A DNA stretch of 64,000 nt from the NCBI RefSeq assembly GCF_000400465.1, contig NW_008806274.1, forward strand, positions 558,001 to 622,000, written 5' to 3'. A program made the translations under genes and the position numbers. The notes under the pieces are model-generated. The model did not search any database. It saw only the letters and a program-made list of their open reading frames with translations, and was not told the origin of the DNA. This stretch comes from Wallemia ichthyophaga EXF-994. Taxonomy: Eukaryota; Basidiomycota; Wallemiomycetes; Wallemiales; Wallemiaceae. Shown piece by piece: positions 10,925-22,998 of this stretch (position 1 is the first letter of the stretch; each line of letters begins with the position of its first letter).

Positions 10925-13820
10925 TTAACAATTCTCGTTCTTTATCTCATTTAATACTCCGGCAACGAGTGCTGAATACACGTAAACGTACTGACGAAGC
11001 GTGGATACCATTGACATTCTCTGCTCGCGTAAATCTTCCACGACATCGCAAACTGGTTCATGCAGCCCTTTAATAACACCACAGTGCTGGTGCTCTGGCT
11101 TTTCTCCATCCAAATTTGCGGCTTTGAGACTGTCACCAACGTCCCCGGTCTCACTCACACCAGAAGCTTGCGAAGACATGCTTGACAACTTGCCTCTAAG
11201 TTCGGTTGGAGGTGAAGGTGGTCCGAAGGGGAAGTCCACTTTTTGACCAATGTTGCTAGACGATGTTTGTCTTTCAACTTGCATATTAACATCATTATGT
11301 TGATCCATATCAGTGCCATCCTTGGAAGTTGTACGCCTATCTCCAGCAACCTTCTTTAGACCCGGCCTCAACATATCCACTTGCATATCGTCACTGCTAA
11401 TTTTCTGCGATTTAGAGCCTCTTCTGCGTAGTTTGCTCTTTCGTTCGTCTCTTAATAGATCAAGCATTGTGTCAAGAGCAACATATGATCCTGTTCGACC
11501 AACGCCTGCACTACAATGTACGACTATTGGTCCCCTATGCGAGTCGTATAACCCGTTGACATCCGCTATCATTGGCAAAAGTGCATCCGGCAGCGTAGGT
11601 GTGTCAAAATCCGGCCATCCAAGATACTGATATTGTGTGATTATTTTCTCCTGTCGTAATTCACGATTCTTCAACATAATGGTCCTCTTTACGTACGTAG
11701 TCTCATACTTTTCCTTGTTGGCATCTTCAGTTGAGCTCTGTCTTCCAATAAATGATTGCTTTGAAGATGTATTCTTTTCACCGCTTTCATTGCCTTCATC
11801 TCCCTCAGTCGTAAGAACCTGGATTTCGATTTCGTCAAGAACTCTGTTGGCCCAATAGCGGCAGCACTTGTCAAGGCCACCTTCACGCTGCTTTGTGAGC
11901 CTTCAAAATGTCAGTATGCTCGTTATGCTATCAATGCTACTCACATAACGATCAAAGCGACATCCTGCTCCCAGCATACCTGCCAGAAGTCTTTGAGTGT
12001 AGACTCCATTGGCCCTTGCGTAGCAATATAGCGCTTGGTGTGATGCATAAGATCCTTACGAGCTTCCCTGATAATAGGAGTTTTATCACTTTCGCCAGCA
12101 GCATGAGGTGGTGCCGGACCTGTGTACAATGGTGAGGGAGCGAAACCGTCATTCTTGTCGAAACCAAACCCAGGCAGAACATGATTAGCGTTTACGTAAT
12201 CATTGCCGTCACTATCTTCAGGATCTCTAAGCTTGACACGGGTGTGCTCAAATGGATATATGTTTCTGTATCTGTTCTTATGACCCAGCTCCACACCTGC
12301 ACCGATACTGTATCTATCAATCTTACGAGCTTTGCCTAGGTGGAAAGTATCGTCGCGCTCTTTGCTACCCAAGGATTTCGATTGATTGCCATTTCCGTCA
12401 AGAGTCTGGGAATTGTTCGAAAGCCAGTCAAAAACTTCCATCATTCTCTTTTGCTCGGTCCTTTCCAGTCTGTAGAACTGATAAGCCAATTCATCGTTGG
12501 CTTGCTTCTCAGACATGTCGACAATTCTTCTGAGGAAAGTTGGAAGCTTGTAAGAATTCCGTCTACTTTCATCTGAGATAGACATAGAAATACGCTCATG
12601 AGACATTCCATTTGCGAGCTCTCTATTCTGTCTAACGCTGTCAACTGTAGACGTGTGAGTTTAATTATAGTCGAATAGCCGCAAAAGTATTTACAGAAAG
12701 GATTAGCAGCAAATTTATCACCACTGTGGCTACTATGCGGATTGCGAGGACTAGCTTTATTTGTAGTGGTAGAAACACCTTGGAAAGCTGCAAAGGGTAG
12801 GTTGCGTGGCTGAACGAAGGAGTTTTCGCCCTTAGGCGTACCATCTGTATTTTGACCTTCTGCGAAGCCGTTTGATTTTGGAGTAGTCTCCACTGGTGCA
12901 TCTTTTACTTGCGTGTAGGCAGCGAAACCGCCTGATATGTACTCCAATGAAGCACTAGCTCCGGCGTTTTCAAACTTCCTAAATACACCCAGCAATGCAG
13001 CGGGCGTGCCTTGCATACCTTCTCCGACGTAATTAGTGTCAGTGTCGTAAACAATGATAGTCTTTGCTTTCCTGTAAGCCTCAAGCTTACTTCTATCATG
13101 AGGATCTGGAACCATCTGAATGATTTTGTCGAGGCTGAAAATTGGACGTCTGAGCAATGTTGATGGAAGACAAATGCTAACTGCGCCTGGAATGCGAGAA
13201 GTAGAAAATGCAGTGTACGATCTAATGTCTACGATTAAAATTTCCTCCTTGACCGCATCTGGACGCTGATTGATGACGTCGACTAGATTGTGGAGTTCGG
13301 TGTGGCGTATGTTATTGGATTTGTGATTTGTGAATGGGGGAGCGCTATTAGAATTGTTTCGAGGGAGTGGTGGATTTATGGGCCCTTTCAATTGAAAGGG
13401 AGGCGGTCCGCCCAGCTGTGCTGGTAACGGACTCGGAGAAGCTTTCTTATGAGCAGGGCCATTATCCTTAAGACCAGCTGAGCTGGCATCTCTAGAAAGG
13501 CTGCTGTGTCTTCTGAGATTGCTTCTATCCCCGATCGCCTTCTCGAACTCATTGAGAGAGTGATCTTCGGCAACTGGACTCGATGAGCCACTACGCTCAC
13601 CACGATTGGGTGATATATAGTTTGATTTGCCGAGATTCTGAAGCTGTGGCGTGAGTGAGGTTCTCCGCTCCACCTTCTGCGGGCTCAACTGCGTTTGTGA
13701 TCTGCCGAAGCCAGGTGGGCTGAATGGATCTGGTTTTTCTAGCTCATGCGTTGGCTGCGTTACAATGCTTGTGTGGTTTGAGCCGAAGCGTTCTTCTAGA
13801 GCCTGCTCAAAAGTGGTCAT
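10925..13820 (-). CDS. Rhodanese-tyrosine phosphatase, Pyp1/Pyp2-like MAPK phosphatase
   Basis: Three exons. Residues about 1-180 are Ser/Pro-rich with several kinase-type motifs. About 190-290 form a rhodanese (CDC25-like) fold (ILIVDIRSY, RIPGAVSICLP). The C-terminal half is a classical protein tyrosine phosphatase with the P loop VHCSAGVGRTG and the WPD loop in YLGWPDFD. Exon joins are NPF|FDSVRQN (intron near 12650-12695) and LIVM|LTKQREGG. Rhodanese followed by PTP is the layout of fission yeast Pyp1/Pyp2 and other fungal phosphatases that dephosphorylate the tyrosine of stress MAP kinases of the Sty1/Hog1 group. By family the rhodanese part binds the MAPK. A long acidic insertion interrupts the PTP domain after the P loop. 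The upstream region carries a perfect CRE. Confidence 0.88.
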
Positions 13821-13972
13821 TGACGTGAAGATCGTATTGATTGTGGCTCAAGCTGGTACATCACCCGGAATATCAAAAAAAAAATAAAAGTGGCAAAATT
13901 AAGCAACTGACAACCGTCACGTTATTGATCTTTTCCAGCGAGTGTTGTATTCTGTTCATGAATAGAGTGCTG

Positions 13973-13998
13973 TGACGTCATTCACGAGAATAACGTCA
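13973..13998. promoter_or_regulatory. Perfect CRE (TGACGTCA) plus near-CRE upstream of the PTP gene
   Basis: TGACGTCA at 13973-13980 is the palindromic ATF/CREB site. TAACGTCA follows at 13991-13998, and a CGTCACGTTA string lies about 55 bp nearer the gene. They sit roughly 150-180 bp upstream of the phosphatase ATG, in the 280 bp between it and the SET1 stop. In fission yeast, Atf1 binds this sequence and drives stress induction of pyp2. An Atf1-like bZIP gene lies at 43318-44718. The site is seen; its use here is inference. Confidence 0.6.
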
Positions 13999-14102
13999 AA
14001 CTTTGTCGTTGGCGCTATGTGAGCTTATAAAAGCGCAATAGACGTTATATATGCTTGAAATTGTATAACATTCAAATTTTACAACAATGATTTCTAAGCA
14101 AC

Positions 14103-17100
14103 TCAATTAAGCGATCCTCTACAACCATCGACACCACAGAGACACGGAATCTTCTCATCCTCAATAGGGAAGTGGTAGTCATATGTGATCTCATCCCCTG
14201 GTGAAATCTCCTCCTTGGCATAGATGATTATCTTCTTCTCTCCGAGAATGGTGATGATTTTCTGAGATGTATTATGACGTTAGATGATACGACGATCAAA
14301 ATAGTATCACTCACAGCAGTACAGTTTGGCTGGCAGCAGTGATTAATTAGACGTGCCACGCTACCTTTCATTGTAGCATCAACACTAACATGTGTTAGAA
14401 AGAAACACACGTGCACCAAAAAAACTCACATATTGTCATCGTCGATCTTAAACAAATACGAGCTACCTATACCCTGCTTCTCGTATGCCTTCTCTCTCCT
14501 ATCCGCGACCTGCTGTCTGACCACTTCACCGACATACTCAATCACCATTTCACCTTTCGGTATGACTTGGCAGCTGTAAAGACCCCAGCTATGTATACTT
14601 GACTTGGCAAATTTGAGCTCTTTCTTACGTGTGCGAAGCTGGTTGAATTTGAGTATTTCACCATCCGTAGCACCACCCGTAAGACCATGAACGAGAGAGC
14701 GAGCGTTTGATCTGTTGGCGCGCGAACTAACATTATCTCTATCCCCATGCTGCCTGGATGCCTTGGTAACTTTATTTCTCTGCGGAAGATAGAACGCCTT
14801 CTCTGTTTCGGGTATGGGATAAATTCCTTCCGATCTCGCACTTCCTGTTGCATGCACAGGCGGCCGCCATGGCGCATTTTCATCAGTCTTTTCAGGGCTA
14901 TTGAAAATCGAGAATCGTAAATCGTCCTTCCAGTCTGGAGGTGTGTAATTGTGACATTGCAGCAATTCTTGGATGGTCGTTGGTAACTTCCTAGCTTCTC
15001 GGTCAATAACAGTTTTTAGGTAGTAAAGATCTTCTTCGGAGTTGACGAGGTCGCTTGATAGTATGTCGGTCTTGGTGTAGGGCCGGCTTGGATCAGAGAT
15101 TGGGTCAAATGGAGGTACATTTAGGGGAGGTGTAGGTATCGTGTTCTTAGGTGTATATAGATGATGAGGATCATCCGCCTCTTCGGAGATGTCAGACTGT
15201 GCAGATTCTTCTGACTTGGCTGATGATGCAGCCGGTGGTGGAGTTTTGAGTGCATTTTTGCTAGACTTCTTGGTTGCCTTACTCGTCTTTCTCTTAGAAA
15301 CAGGAACTTTCTTGGCCTTGGAAGCCTTTTTACTCCTAAACTTATTATCCGGTGCGTTATCAGTCGAGGTTGTTTGCTCTGATTCGGTCTTGATCATATC
15401 AGCGGGTTTGTTTGTAGTCTTAATTTCATAGATGCTCTGGTTGCCAATGAAACCAGCTTCAGCATTGTTTAGATTATCGACAAAAGTAGAAGCATCATTC
15501 TGATTGTCCTTAGCGGCAATTTCAACATTATTATGTTGATTGACAGTATCAAAATCGCGCTTGACATGACCGTTGACGTGTGCTCGATCGTCTCTGCCGT
15601 CATAAGCGACATCAGCGACATTTTTCCTAATACCGTCAACACCCTCAGCAAATTCAAAACGCTCAAAAGCAGGCTCCTTTTCTACAACAGTAGACTGCTT
15701 CTCATCTCCACTTTCACCTTCGCTGCTGGTGAAATCGACCATGTGTTTGTTTTTCGATTTCATAACCCGACCACGTTTCGACTTTTGAGACTGGAGGGGA
15801 CGATTTAATTTGAGAACCACGTCCATATCGTCCATATCGTGTGAATCATGTGGCTCCTCGGAGAATGTTCGCTTATCCGACAGCTTCACCTTGTCCTTAT
15901 TGATATCATTGAGCGTCTCGAGCTGCTGAGCTCGTGGATCGCGCAGCTGCAAATGCATTGTAAATCCAGAACACTGTTTGCCATCGGAGGTAGTCATAGC
16001 GCGTCCTGCTATACCAGGTTTTGTGAACAGGACGAACCATCCATCGTCGTTTTTTAGTACCTTAATGTATGTCAGATAAATTCGAATTGATTGAAACACA
16101 TCAGAATCATCTTTAACATCACACTCACATCTGATACCTTGAACTGTCCGAAAAATGCACGAACATCTACTACATCCACTGAATGCACAGGTAGACTTGA
16201 TTTATCGATAAATATATGCGCATTGCCGTTCTTCTTAATTTTCTCCTCAATCGAAATCTCAGCTTGGTGTGCGTCTTGTTGTATCGCATCGGGGTGGTGT
16301 TGAGAATTTTTCACAGGTGACTCCTTCTTTCTCGTGAGCATGTTATCAGATCTACCTCTGAATATCTCATCACCGTGCAGATCATCCCACTCGTCTTCAT
16401 CTTCTGTATCCTCGCTACCAGCTTTAGCCATCTCCAAAGGTTTCGGATGTGAGGGAGTGTGTGCCAAATTCGAAGGCTTACTTGCACTACTCAACCACGA
16501 AGTTTTCCCAAGAACACTTTGTCCTGGTCCTGGTCTAGTTGGTGTTTGTTGGTTTGGATTGAAACCAATTTTAGTAGAAGGTGTAGGCAGTACTTTAGGT
16601 GCTTGATTTACTTGACTTGCTTGACTCTCTGCGGCTTTGCGAGATGCCTCCTTCCTCCTCTTCTCCTCCCTTTCCCTTCTAGCTCGACTTTCATTCTCCT
16701 CGCGCTTCTTGTAAAAGTCATCGACTACTTTATGGTATACATTGCCATCCTCATCTGGACGGACTTGTATCGGTGGAACTGAGCCTATGTGTGCCTTACC
16801 GAGGTTGAAATTTTTGGCTCCATGAAACTCATCGATACACGCTTCAGCGTCAGTGTATTTACGAAAACTAATCCAAACAAGACCCAAGAAAGCACCGGTA
16901 CTTCTATCGTAATGTAATTTCATACTTTTGAACGTTTTGTACTTTCCTTTGAAATAAGTGTTAAGATCATTTTCAGTGAGTGCAGATGGTATGCCCTTTA
17001 TACAGATGCAAGATGTTGGTGGAGGTTGCAAGGAATGTTCGTCGTGTATAAAGCTCTTGAGAAAGATCAAGTTGTTTGAATACCTGTTTCTATTCTTTTC

Positions 17101-18437
17101 GTGGTTGATTCGCTCGACAAACAAATGCCTATTCTTGCGCGGATCACTGGGCTGCGTCAACAGCCCATCACCATCAAAACGCTTTTTGCCGTCTTTTATG
17201 AGGTAGTTTTGTTTTCCCTCTGGCTTTATTGGTGGTCGAGTTGGATCGACCAGCTGAAATGATTTTGAAGGCGACTCTTCTCGTTCAAGTGAGTACTGTC
17301 GTTTGTGGGGTGGTATAGAGGATTGAGGCATTGGCGAGTATATACTGACTGGCTTTGCTGGGAGTTCATGTTTCGCAATGTTTGCAGGGGGGTATTGAGA
17401 AGATGGCTGGGTATAATCGAAATCATAATCCCTGTCGCGATAGGTTCTTGGGGAGGGTCTGCGAGAGGTTCTAGGAGGAGTATCTGTTAAGAGTTAGAGG
17501 TGTAATTGCAATACCGAGAGAACCTACGTCGCTTTTTCGGAGGAGGCCTTTGTGCAGTTATATGCGGGTTGTAGCTGTTACCTCTATATCCGCCAGTGTA
17601 TCCAGGTGGAGGACGGCGTCTATAATCGAGCTGCTGAAGATTGCCGTCGTAGTCGTAATGATGATCGTATTCGTGTGGGTAGTGATGTTGGTAGTGATAA
17701 TCACGCTTGTAAACTGGCTCATACTCACGTTGATACTCACGTTCATATTCACGATCATAATCACGATCAGACTCAAAATTCGTACGAAAATCACGACCAC
17801 GATCGCGATGAGCAGCAGCGTAACTAGTTGAAGGTGAAAATGTACGAGAGTCATAACGAGTGGGCTGTCTATCAGAATCGAACCTTGAATAACTCCCTTC
17901 TGCCGATGTGGACCATTTTGAATTGACAGTTTTCTGTTTTTCGAGTGCACTTCTAGCCTGTGCAGCGAGACGGCTGTCCTTATAATTGAGATCAGGATGT
18001 TGCGATTGAGTGCGCGTTGCCGTGGGACTGCTATCATCATACTTGACTGGAACAACACCGTTATCTGCAAAAACACGCTCAGCACCACGAGAGACGCGTT
18101 TTTTAGGTGAATTACGCCCAAGGCTATCGCTATATTTGTCATCGTCACTGATACTGACTGGATGACTTTGAGTGTGAGTGTGATTGAGGCTGGGTCGATG
18201 CTCGTATACTCTCATAACAGAAGAATTGTCGTTGCGAGTGGGTTTGTAAGTATTGTTGTAGGAGCCATGATTGCCATGATTGCCATGAGTGCGATTGCCA
18301 TTACCATTGCTATTGTTACTACTAGTACCATGTTTTCGTGCGTAATTGTCAAACAGAGAAGATCTATCATTGTGACTGTGTAAGTCATTCGCACTCCCAC
18401 CAACCGCGCTGTATCTGTCGTCCATCTCGTCGACCAT
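14103..18437 (-). CDS. SET1: Histone H3 lysine-4 methyltransferase Set1 (COMPASS)
   Basis: Five introns were recognised, for example 17484-17527 and two inside the SET domain. The N-terminal 300 residues are disordered, rich in Asn/His and then in Tyr/Arg/Glu. An RRM follows ([18 protein letters not shown]), then a second RRM-like SET-associated region, a Lys-rich linker, the nSET region and the SET domain ([38 protein letters not shown]). The post-SET Cys cluster and the canonical ending CRGSLN complete it. It mono-, di- and trimethylates H3K4 in nuclear COMPASS. The start is taken at MVDEMDD (18437); ATGs at 18476 and 18425 are alternatives. The start codon overlaps that of EMI1 on the other strand. 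Confidence 0.93.
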
Positions 18438-18912
18438 GATGAGATGGGAGGAAGAGGGACATCGAGAGAAAGCCAAAGAGGAAAAAGTTTACGAGGATGA
18501 AATTGTACAGCAAAGCAAGCAATTTGATAATACAAATTTACCTAGCTGCCTCACTTTATTTGACGCCTACTTGAGTTGTTACAGTTAAGTATTCAGTGGT
18601 GTGGTTGATATGATTCTTATTTAAATCACAGCTTTACGTCCACAACTTCAATCCATTTATCGTCACGGTCAGTACAAAAATTGTACTCGTCGCTGGGATG
18701 ATTTCGTATGGTGTTTTCAGAACAATAGAATGAGCACAGAAGAGAAATTAGACGCTTGGATTCAACGTAGAGCGCAGTGGTGGACTGATCGTCGTCTCAC
18801 TCGCAGCTCTGAGGATGTTTGGGAGGCGCGAGAAGACACTGAGACACTCAAACCATGGCCCAAAACACCTTTCAACGGAGACACAAGCACAACTACCCCT
18901 TTGTATAACTAA
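18436..18912 (+). CDS. Emi1-like twin CX9C protein (DUF3128)
   Basis: Two exons (intron 18584-18631) give 142 residues. A charged N-terminal segment precedes CLTLFDAYLSC, and the second exon holds CTRRWDDFVWC. This is a pair of CX9C motifs as in DUF3128/Emi1 proteins, small coiled-coil-helix proteins linked in yeast to early meiotic gene induction and mitochondrial function. No ATG other than 18436/18439 precedes the first Cys motif in frame. The start codon therefore overlaps the divergent SET1 start, unless an unseen upstream exon exists. The gene converges on ERB1 with 68 bp between stops. Confidence 0.75.
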
Positions 18913-18980
18913 TTGAGTCAGTCAATAGAAATTAGAAAGATTAAACGAAATGTATAAATAATTTCTTTCTTTGGTCCCCT

Positions 18981-21364
18981 TCAATGGCTGTACAGATTCA
19001 CAAGGCCATCGGCACCCGCACTGAACAGGAATGGCTGCGTTGGGTGCCAATGCAGATCCAGAACGCCCAATCCATTGGCCAGTGTGTGGCATTTCAGCAC
19101 TTTAAGTGGAACAATAAGCGCGTTAGTGGCGAGATCGTCGAACACGCGTCCATGGAAAACCTGCACACTCCCGTCATCCGAGCTAGATGCAAAGAGAGGA
19201 AGTGATGGGTGGTACTTGACTGCTCTCACCGCTCTATTATGGTAACGGATAGTTTTATAAGGTTTATCGCCGAGGTCGATATCGAACCAGCACACCTTTC
19301 TGTCGTAGCTACCTACGATGAGGTTGTCACCTGAGGGGTGAACGTCGATCGACGACAACCACCTCAAGCCCGGCAAGAACGTCTTAAGGAGTGTTTGCTG
19401 GACGAGATCGTACAGCTTCACATACCGCTGTGTAACTAGGAAGAACTGCGGTCTCGTTGGATGGAATTGCACCTTCTGTACACTTCCCTTGCTCCTCTTG
19501 AACGGTGCTTGCGATTGGTGCTTCGACAGCTGGTGAATGAGAACCGACTTGCTACCGGCATCTCCCGCCACGGTGGCGAAATAGTCGCCCTTTCTATGCC
19601 ACACTACCTGCTTAGGTGTTCCCGGTACTTCGATCTTCACCAGTAGTCCATTCTCGCGTTGCGATTCGTTTGGACGCGCATACCTAATATCAGCCGTCTT
19701 AGTCGCCCCCGCTTGTGGATTGGCAAAGGCGAAATCCGCTTGCTGTGCAGATGCTTTACTCAACCCGGTAGTGAGTATGGGGAGGGGAGACAGGACGGTG
19801 ACCTGCTTCTCGCTCGTCGCCACCAACAGCGACACCTCTTTGTCGGGACACCACTCCACACTGTGGACAGGCTCCCCTTCACCGATATTCCAACTATATG
19901 CACAGCGTCCCACTGACAACTCCCACACTCTCACATAACCATCATCGGCAGCACTAGCAAGCCAGATACCGGTAGGATCAACGGAAATAGACCGCACGCG
20001 TGCGTTGTGTGTGTAGCTGATGGCATTGTAGATAGGGAATGGTTTGAGTTCCCTAGGTGATGGAAGTTTAGGTACGAGAGACTCAGGATCGATGTTGAGC
20101 TTAGTCCTGCGCACTCGTGGTGCCAGGTAGAGATCTAAGCACCTGTCAAACCTTTCCTTCAATAAATTAGCATAAGCGGGAACGAGACGCAAGTTAGAGT
20201 ATTTCTGGGGCATGAACTTGATCTTTCTGTCTTGTTCATCAGTCTCTTCCCACTCCTTCCTCTCCTGCTCATTGAAGAGGTATTCAGGTGGTGGATTGAA
20301 CGACTCTATTGTCTTTGGTGGTGGTTCTTGGGGTGCAGGAGCGTCCATGACGTGAGGCGTGTGTTCATCTGTATTAGACCATATAGCGTAAAAAGTAGGT
20401 TTTGGAGGTGCTTTTGGTTTATTTGGCACAATTCTGCCAGCGCGTATAGCTCTAGCAATCTTCATAATCTACGGAAACTTGTGAGAGTGTAGTAGAGTGA
20501 ATCAAGACAACGAACCTTTTCGTGCTCCCATTTAGAAGGTAAGAAACGACGCTTAGGTTCAGGTGCTCCAGAAATGGGCGTGACCATTTCCTTGCCCTTA
20601 CCAGTAAAGAACTCGACTTGGTCTGGGTATGGATCAAAGGCATCGTCAGGCACTTGGCCCTTCTCGAGTCTTCGAATCAGACGGAGTTCATCGGGGGTGA
20701 GTTTCATGTCTTGCTGCATGTTCTTAGATGGCACAGTGTCAGCGTCACCCTCCGTGTGCTCCAAGAAACGCTCCAATTCATCCTTTGTAGCAGGTTTGAG
20801 AATCTTTTTGCCGTTTATATCGTAACCGATATGGGGCATATCTTCGTACCACTCAGCAGGGACATCGCCGATCGCATTCTGTTGCTCTTCAGTGTCGCTG
20901 TCACTATCGTAGCCAGGTTCGATGTTGCGATAAACGGTTTTGTCCTCACCAGTTGCATCAGAGCGGACAGTTCGAGCGGTAGCTTCAAAGCCAAGCTTCT
21001 GCTTAGGTGGCTGTGAGTAGTAGTCAGTCTCGTCAGGCTTCTTTGAGGCTTTTTCGATGAAATCAGAGACGTTAGAGGAAGTGGAAGGGACGGAAGAGAA
21101 GGAGGCGAGAGAGGTGTCAGAGTCACTAGAGTGTATGCTATCATTGTCACTGTTAGCGTCATCGTCACTGTCACCGGCGTCTTCGTCACTGTCTGGATTA
21201 ATCTCAGGAAATTCAGCTGGTTCTTCATCATCTGAAGAGAGATGGTCGTTGTCGCCGTCGCTGAGCTCCTCTGCGCCATTTATATCCAATTTATTATCAA
21301 ATTCCTGAGCAACCGCATTGCCTCCTTTGGTGCTATCTCTGCTGCGTTTTTTCGAGATGGCCAT
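18981..21364 (-). CDS. ERB1: Ribosome biogenesis protein Erb1/BOP1
   Basis: Two exons join at KWEHEK|IMKIARAI (donor GTTCGT). The N terminus is basic then strongly acidic (runs of Asp, Ser and Glu), as in the family. The BOP1 N-terminal domain follows (EWYEDMPHIGYD, RFLPSKWEHEK, LVPAYANLLKERFDRCLDLYLAPR). The C-terminal half is a WD40 propeller ending in WHPTQPFLFSAGADG. Erb1 forms the PeBoW complex with Nop7/Pes1 and Ytm1 in the nucleolus and is needed for 27S pre-rRNA processing and 60S assembly. The start at MAISKKRSRD is preferred. An in-frame ATG 33 nt upstream would leave only 8 bp to the uL11m stop. Confidence 0.93.
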
Positions 21365-21405
21365 TGTAGGTGAAGAAGACAAAAGAGAAGAAACCAAATA
21401 AATAA

Positions 21406-21904
21406 TTAATAAACAACATTTATGCCCATATTATTAGCAGTTGATATCACGCTCCTAGCGACGTTCTCAATTCCCTTAGCCTGTAAATCTTTATCAAGGC
21501 ACTTAATCGCAGCCACTTCGTAGACGTGCTTGACTGAGATAGTGGCGATAGTCTCGTGGCCGGGCTGACCAGTACCTTTCTCAATACCACCAGCGACCTT
21601 CTTCAAGAGATGGGTTGTTGGTGGAGATCTCGTAGTGAATGAGAATGATCTGTCTGGGTTTATCGTGATTTGCGTTGGAGTGGGAGTACCAGCGACCAAA
21701 TGAACAGTTTTAGCGTTAAATTCTTTACAGAAATCCATCGATTTTACACCTCTAGCTCCGAGTAGTGGGCCAACTGGTGGTGTAGGTGCAGCTTTCTGTG
21801 CGGCGATTAGACAGCGCTTGAAGGTTATGCGTTAGCTACGAATCCCCAAACTCTATCCAGCGACTCACCAGCGTGACTGGCGTCGTTTGAATGGCTTTGC
21901 TCAT
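21406..21904 (-). CDS. MRPL19: Mitochondrial ribosomal protein uL11m
   Basis: Two exons (intron 21817-21868) give 148 residues. The N-terminal half has the L11 pattern APTPPVGPLLGARGV and FCKEFNA. The C-terminal rRNA-binding half has PPTTHLLKK, and the chain ends in the GINVVY motif. It lacks a cytosolic-type (Rpl12) extension and matches bacterial/mitochondrial L11, so it belongs to the mitoribosome large subunit stalk base. Its start codon is 24 bp from that of the divergent ribokinase gene, so the two share one very short promoter. Confidence 0.88.
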
Positions 21905-21928
21905 CACTGTATCCCTTTAAGAGGAACA

Positions 21929-22930
21929 ATGGCCCTAGTTTTCGGCAGCATCAACGTCGACGAGTTCCTCGCTGTCCCCCACATTGTTAGGCCGGGTGAG
22001 ACCATTTCATCCACTCACATTACCAAGAAAGCAGGTGGAAAGGGTGCGAATGTGGCTGTGGCACTGGCCAAGGCGTCTGCACGCGTCCTTCTCGCTGGTC
22101 AGATAGGCGAGGATGGCGAGTGGGTGCGCGCACTTCTCAATACCTATTGCGTAGACACCACCCATCTCCTCACCACTGCCAGCGTCCCATCAGGTCGAGC
22201 AACAATCCAAATTAGCCAGGAGGGCGAAAATTCGATTGTGCTCTACGGCGGAAGCAATCAGATGGCCTATGGCCCACCGCTCCCGCTTTCTCCAGCCACC
22301 ATATCCCATTTGCTCGTGCAGGAGGAGATTGTACACGCAGATACAACATCAGCCATTGTCCACGCACACAACAACAAGATCAAAACTGTCTACAACCCAT
22401 CCCCTCTCCCGCCCTCGCACCAGCTACTCGAATTCCCTTGGCACGCGCTGTCTTACCTGATTCTCAACCAGGGCGAGGCGATGGATTTGTATAATTCACT
22501 GGTTGGACAGGGGCAACACACTCAACACGCCCATTCACACTCACAACAATCCCCACAACACCTCCTCGATGCACTCACGACGCACCCTCTCACCGCGTCA
22601 ATCCAAGGGGTGATCATCACTCTTGGCAGTGAAGGACTGGTAGCGCGGGTAAAAATCGACAACACCCCCCATGACTATTGCCTGCCCTCTACGAAAGTGA
22701 ATGCCATCGATACCACAGGTGCTGGTGATACATTTGCGGGATATTTCGTCGCCGCGTGTATGTCATCCAGCATGAGCACACACAAGAGCACACATATCGA
22801 GCTCGTTCTTAAGAACGCAATGGCCGCTGCCGCTCTCGCCGTAACCAAACCTGGGGCTATGGATGCTATTCCCATTCTAAGCCAAGTGCGCGCCCATCTC
22901 CTAACGAATGGTATAGAGTGTGTTTTGTGA
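21929..22930 (+). CDS. RBK1: Ribokinase
   Basis: A single exon of 333 residues starts at MALVFGSINVDEF. It has the PfkB N-terminal glycine signature GGKGANVAVALAKA and the C-terminal signature with the anion-hole/catalytic motif DTTGAGDTFAGYF, including the base Asp. It phosphorylates D-ribose to ribose 5-phosphate in the cytosol. A His/Gln/Ser-rich insert (around residues 195-215) replaces a surface loop. The true start is the ATG at 21929; the open frame extends upstream without an ATG. The 3' end converges on the next gene with 68 bp between. Confidence 0.92.
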   Translation: MALVFGSINVDEFLAVPHIVRPGETISSTHITKKAGGKGANVAVALAKASARVLLAGQIGEDGEWVRALLNTYCVDTTHLLTTASVPSGRATIQISQEGENSIVLYGGSNQMAYGPPLPLSPATISHLLVQEEIVHADTTSAIVHAHNNKIKTVYNPSPLPPSHQLLEFPWHALSYLILNQGEAMDLYNSLVGQGQHTQHAHSHSQQSPQHLLDALTTHPLTASIQGVIITLGSEGLVARVKIDNTPHDYCLPSTKVNAIDTTGAGDTFAGYFVAACMSSSMSTHKSTHIELVLKNAMAAAALAVTKPGAMDAIPILSQVRAHLLTNGIECVL

Positions 22931-22998
22931 TGACTGAAGAGTGTGGGTATATTAAATGGTTTATGTATAAATACATATTTCAATGCACAATCACAATC

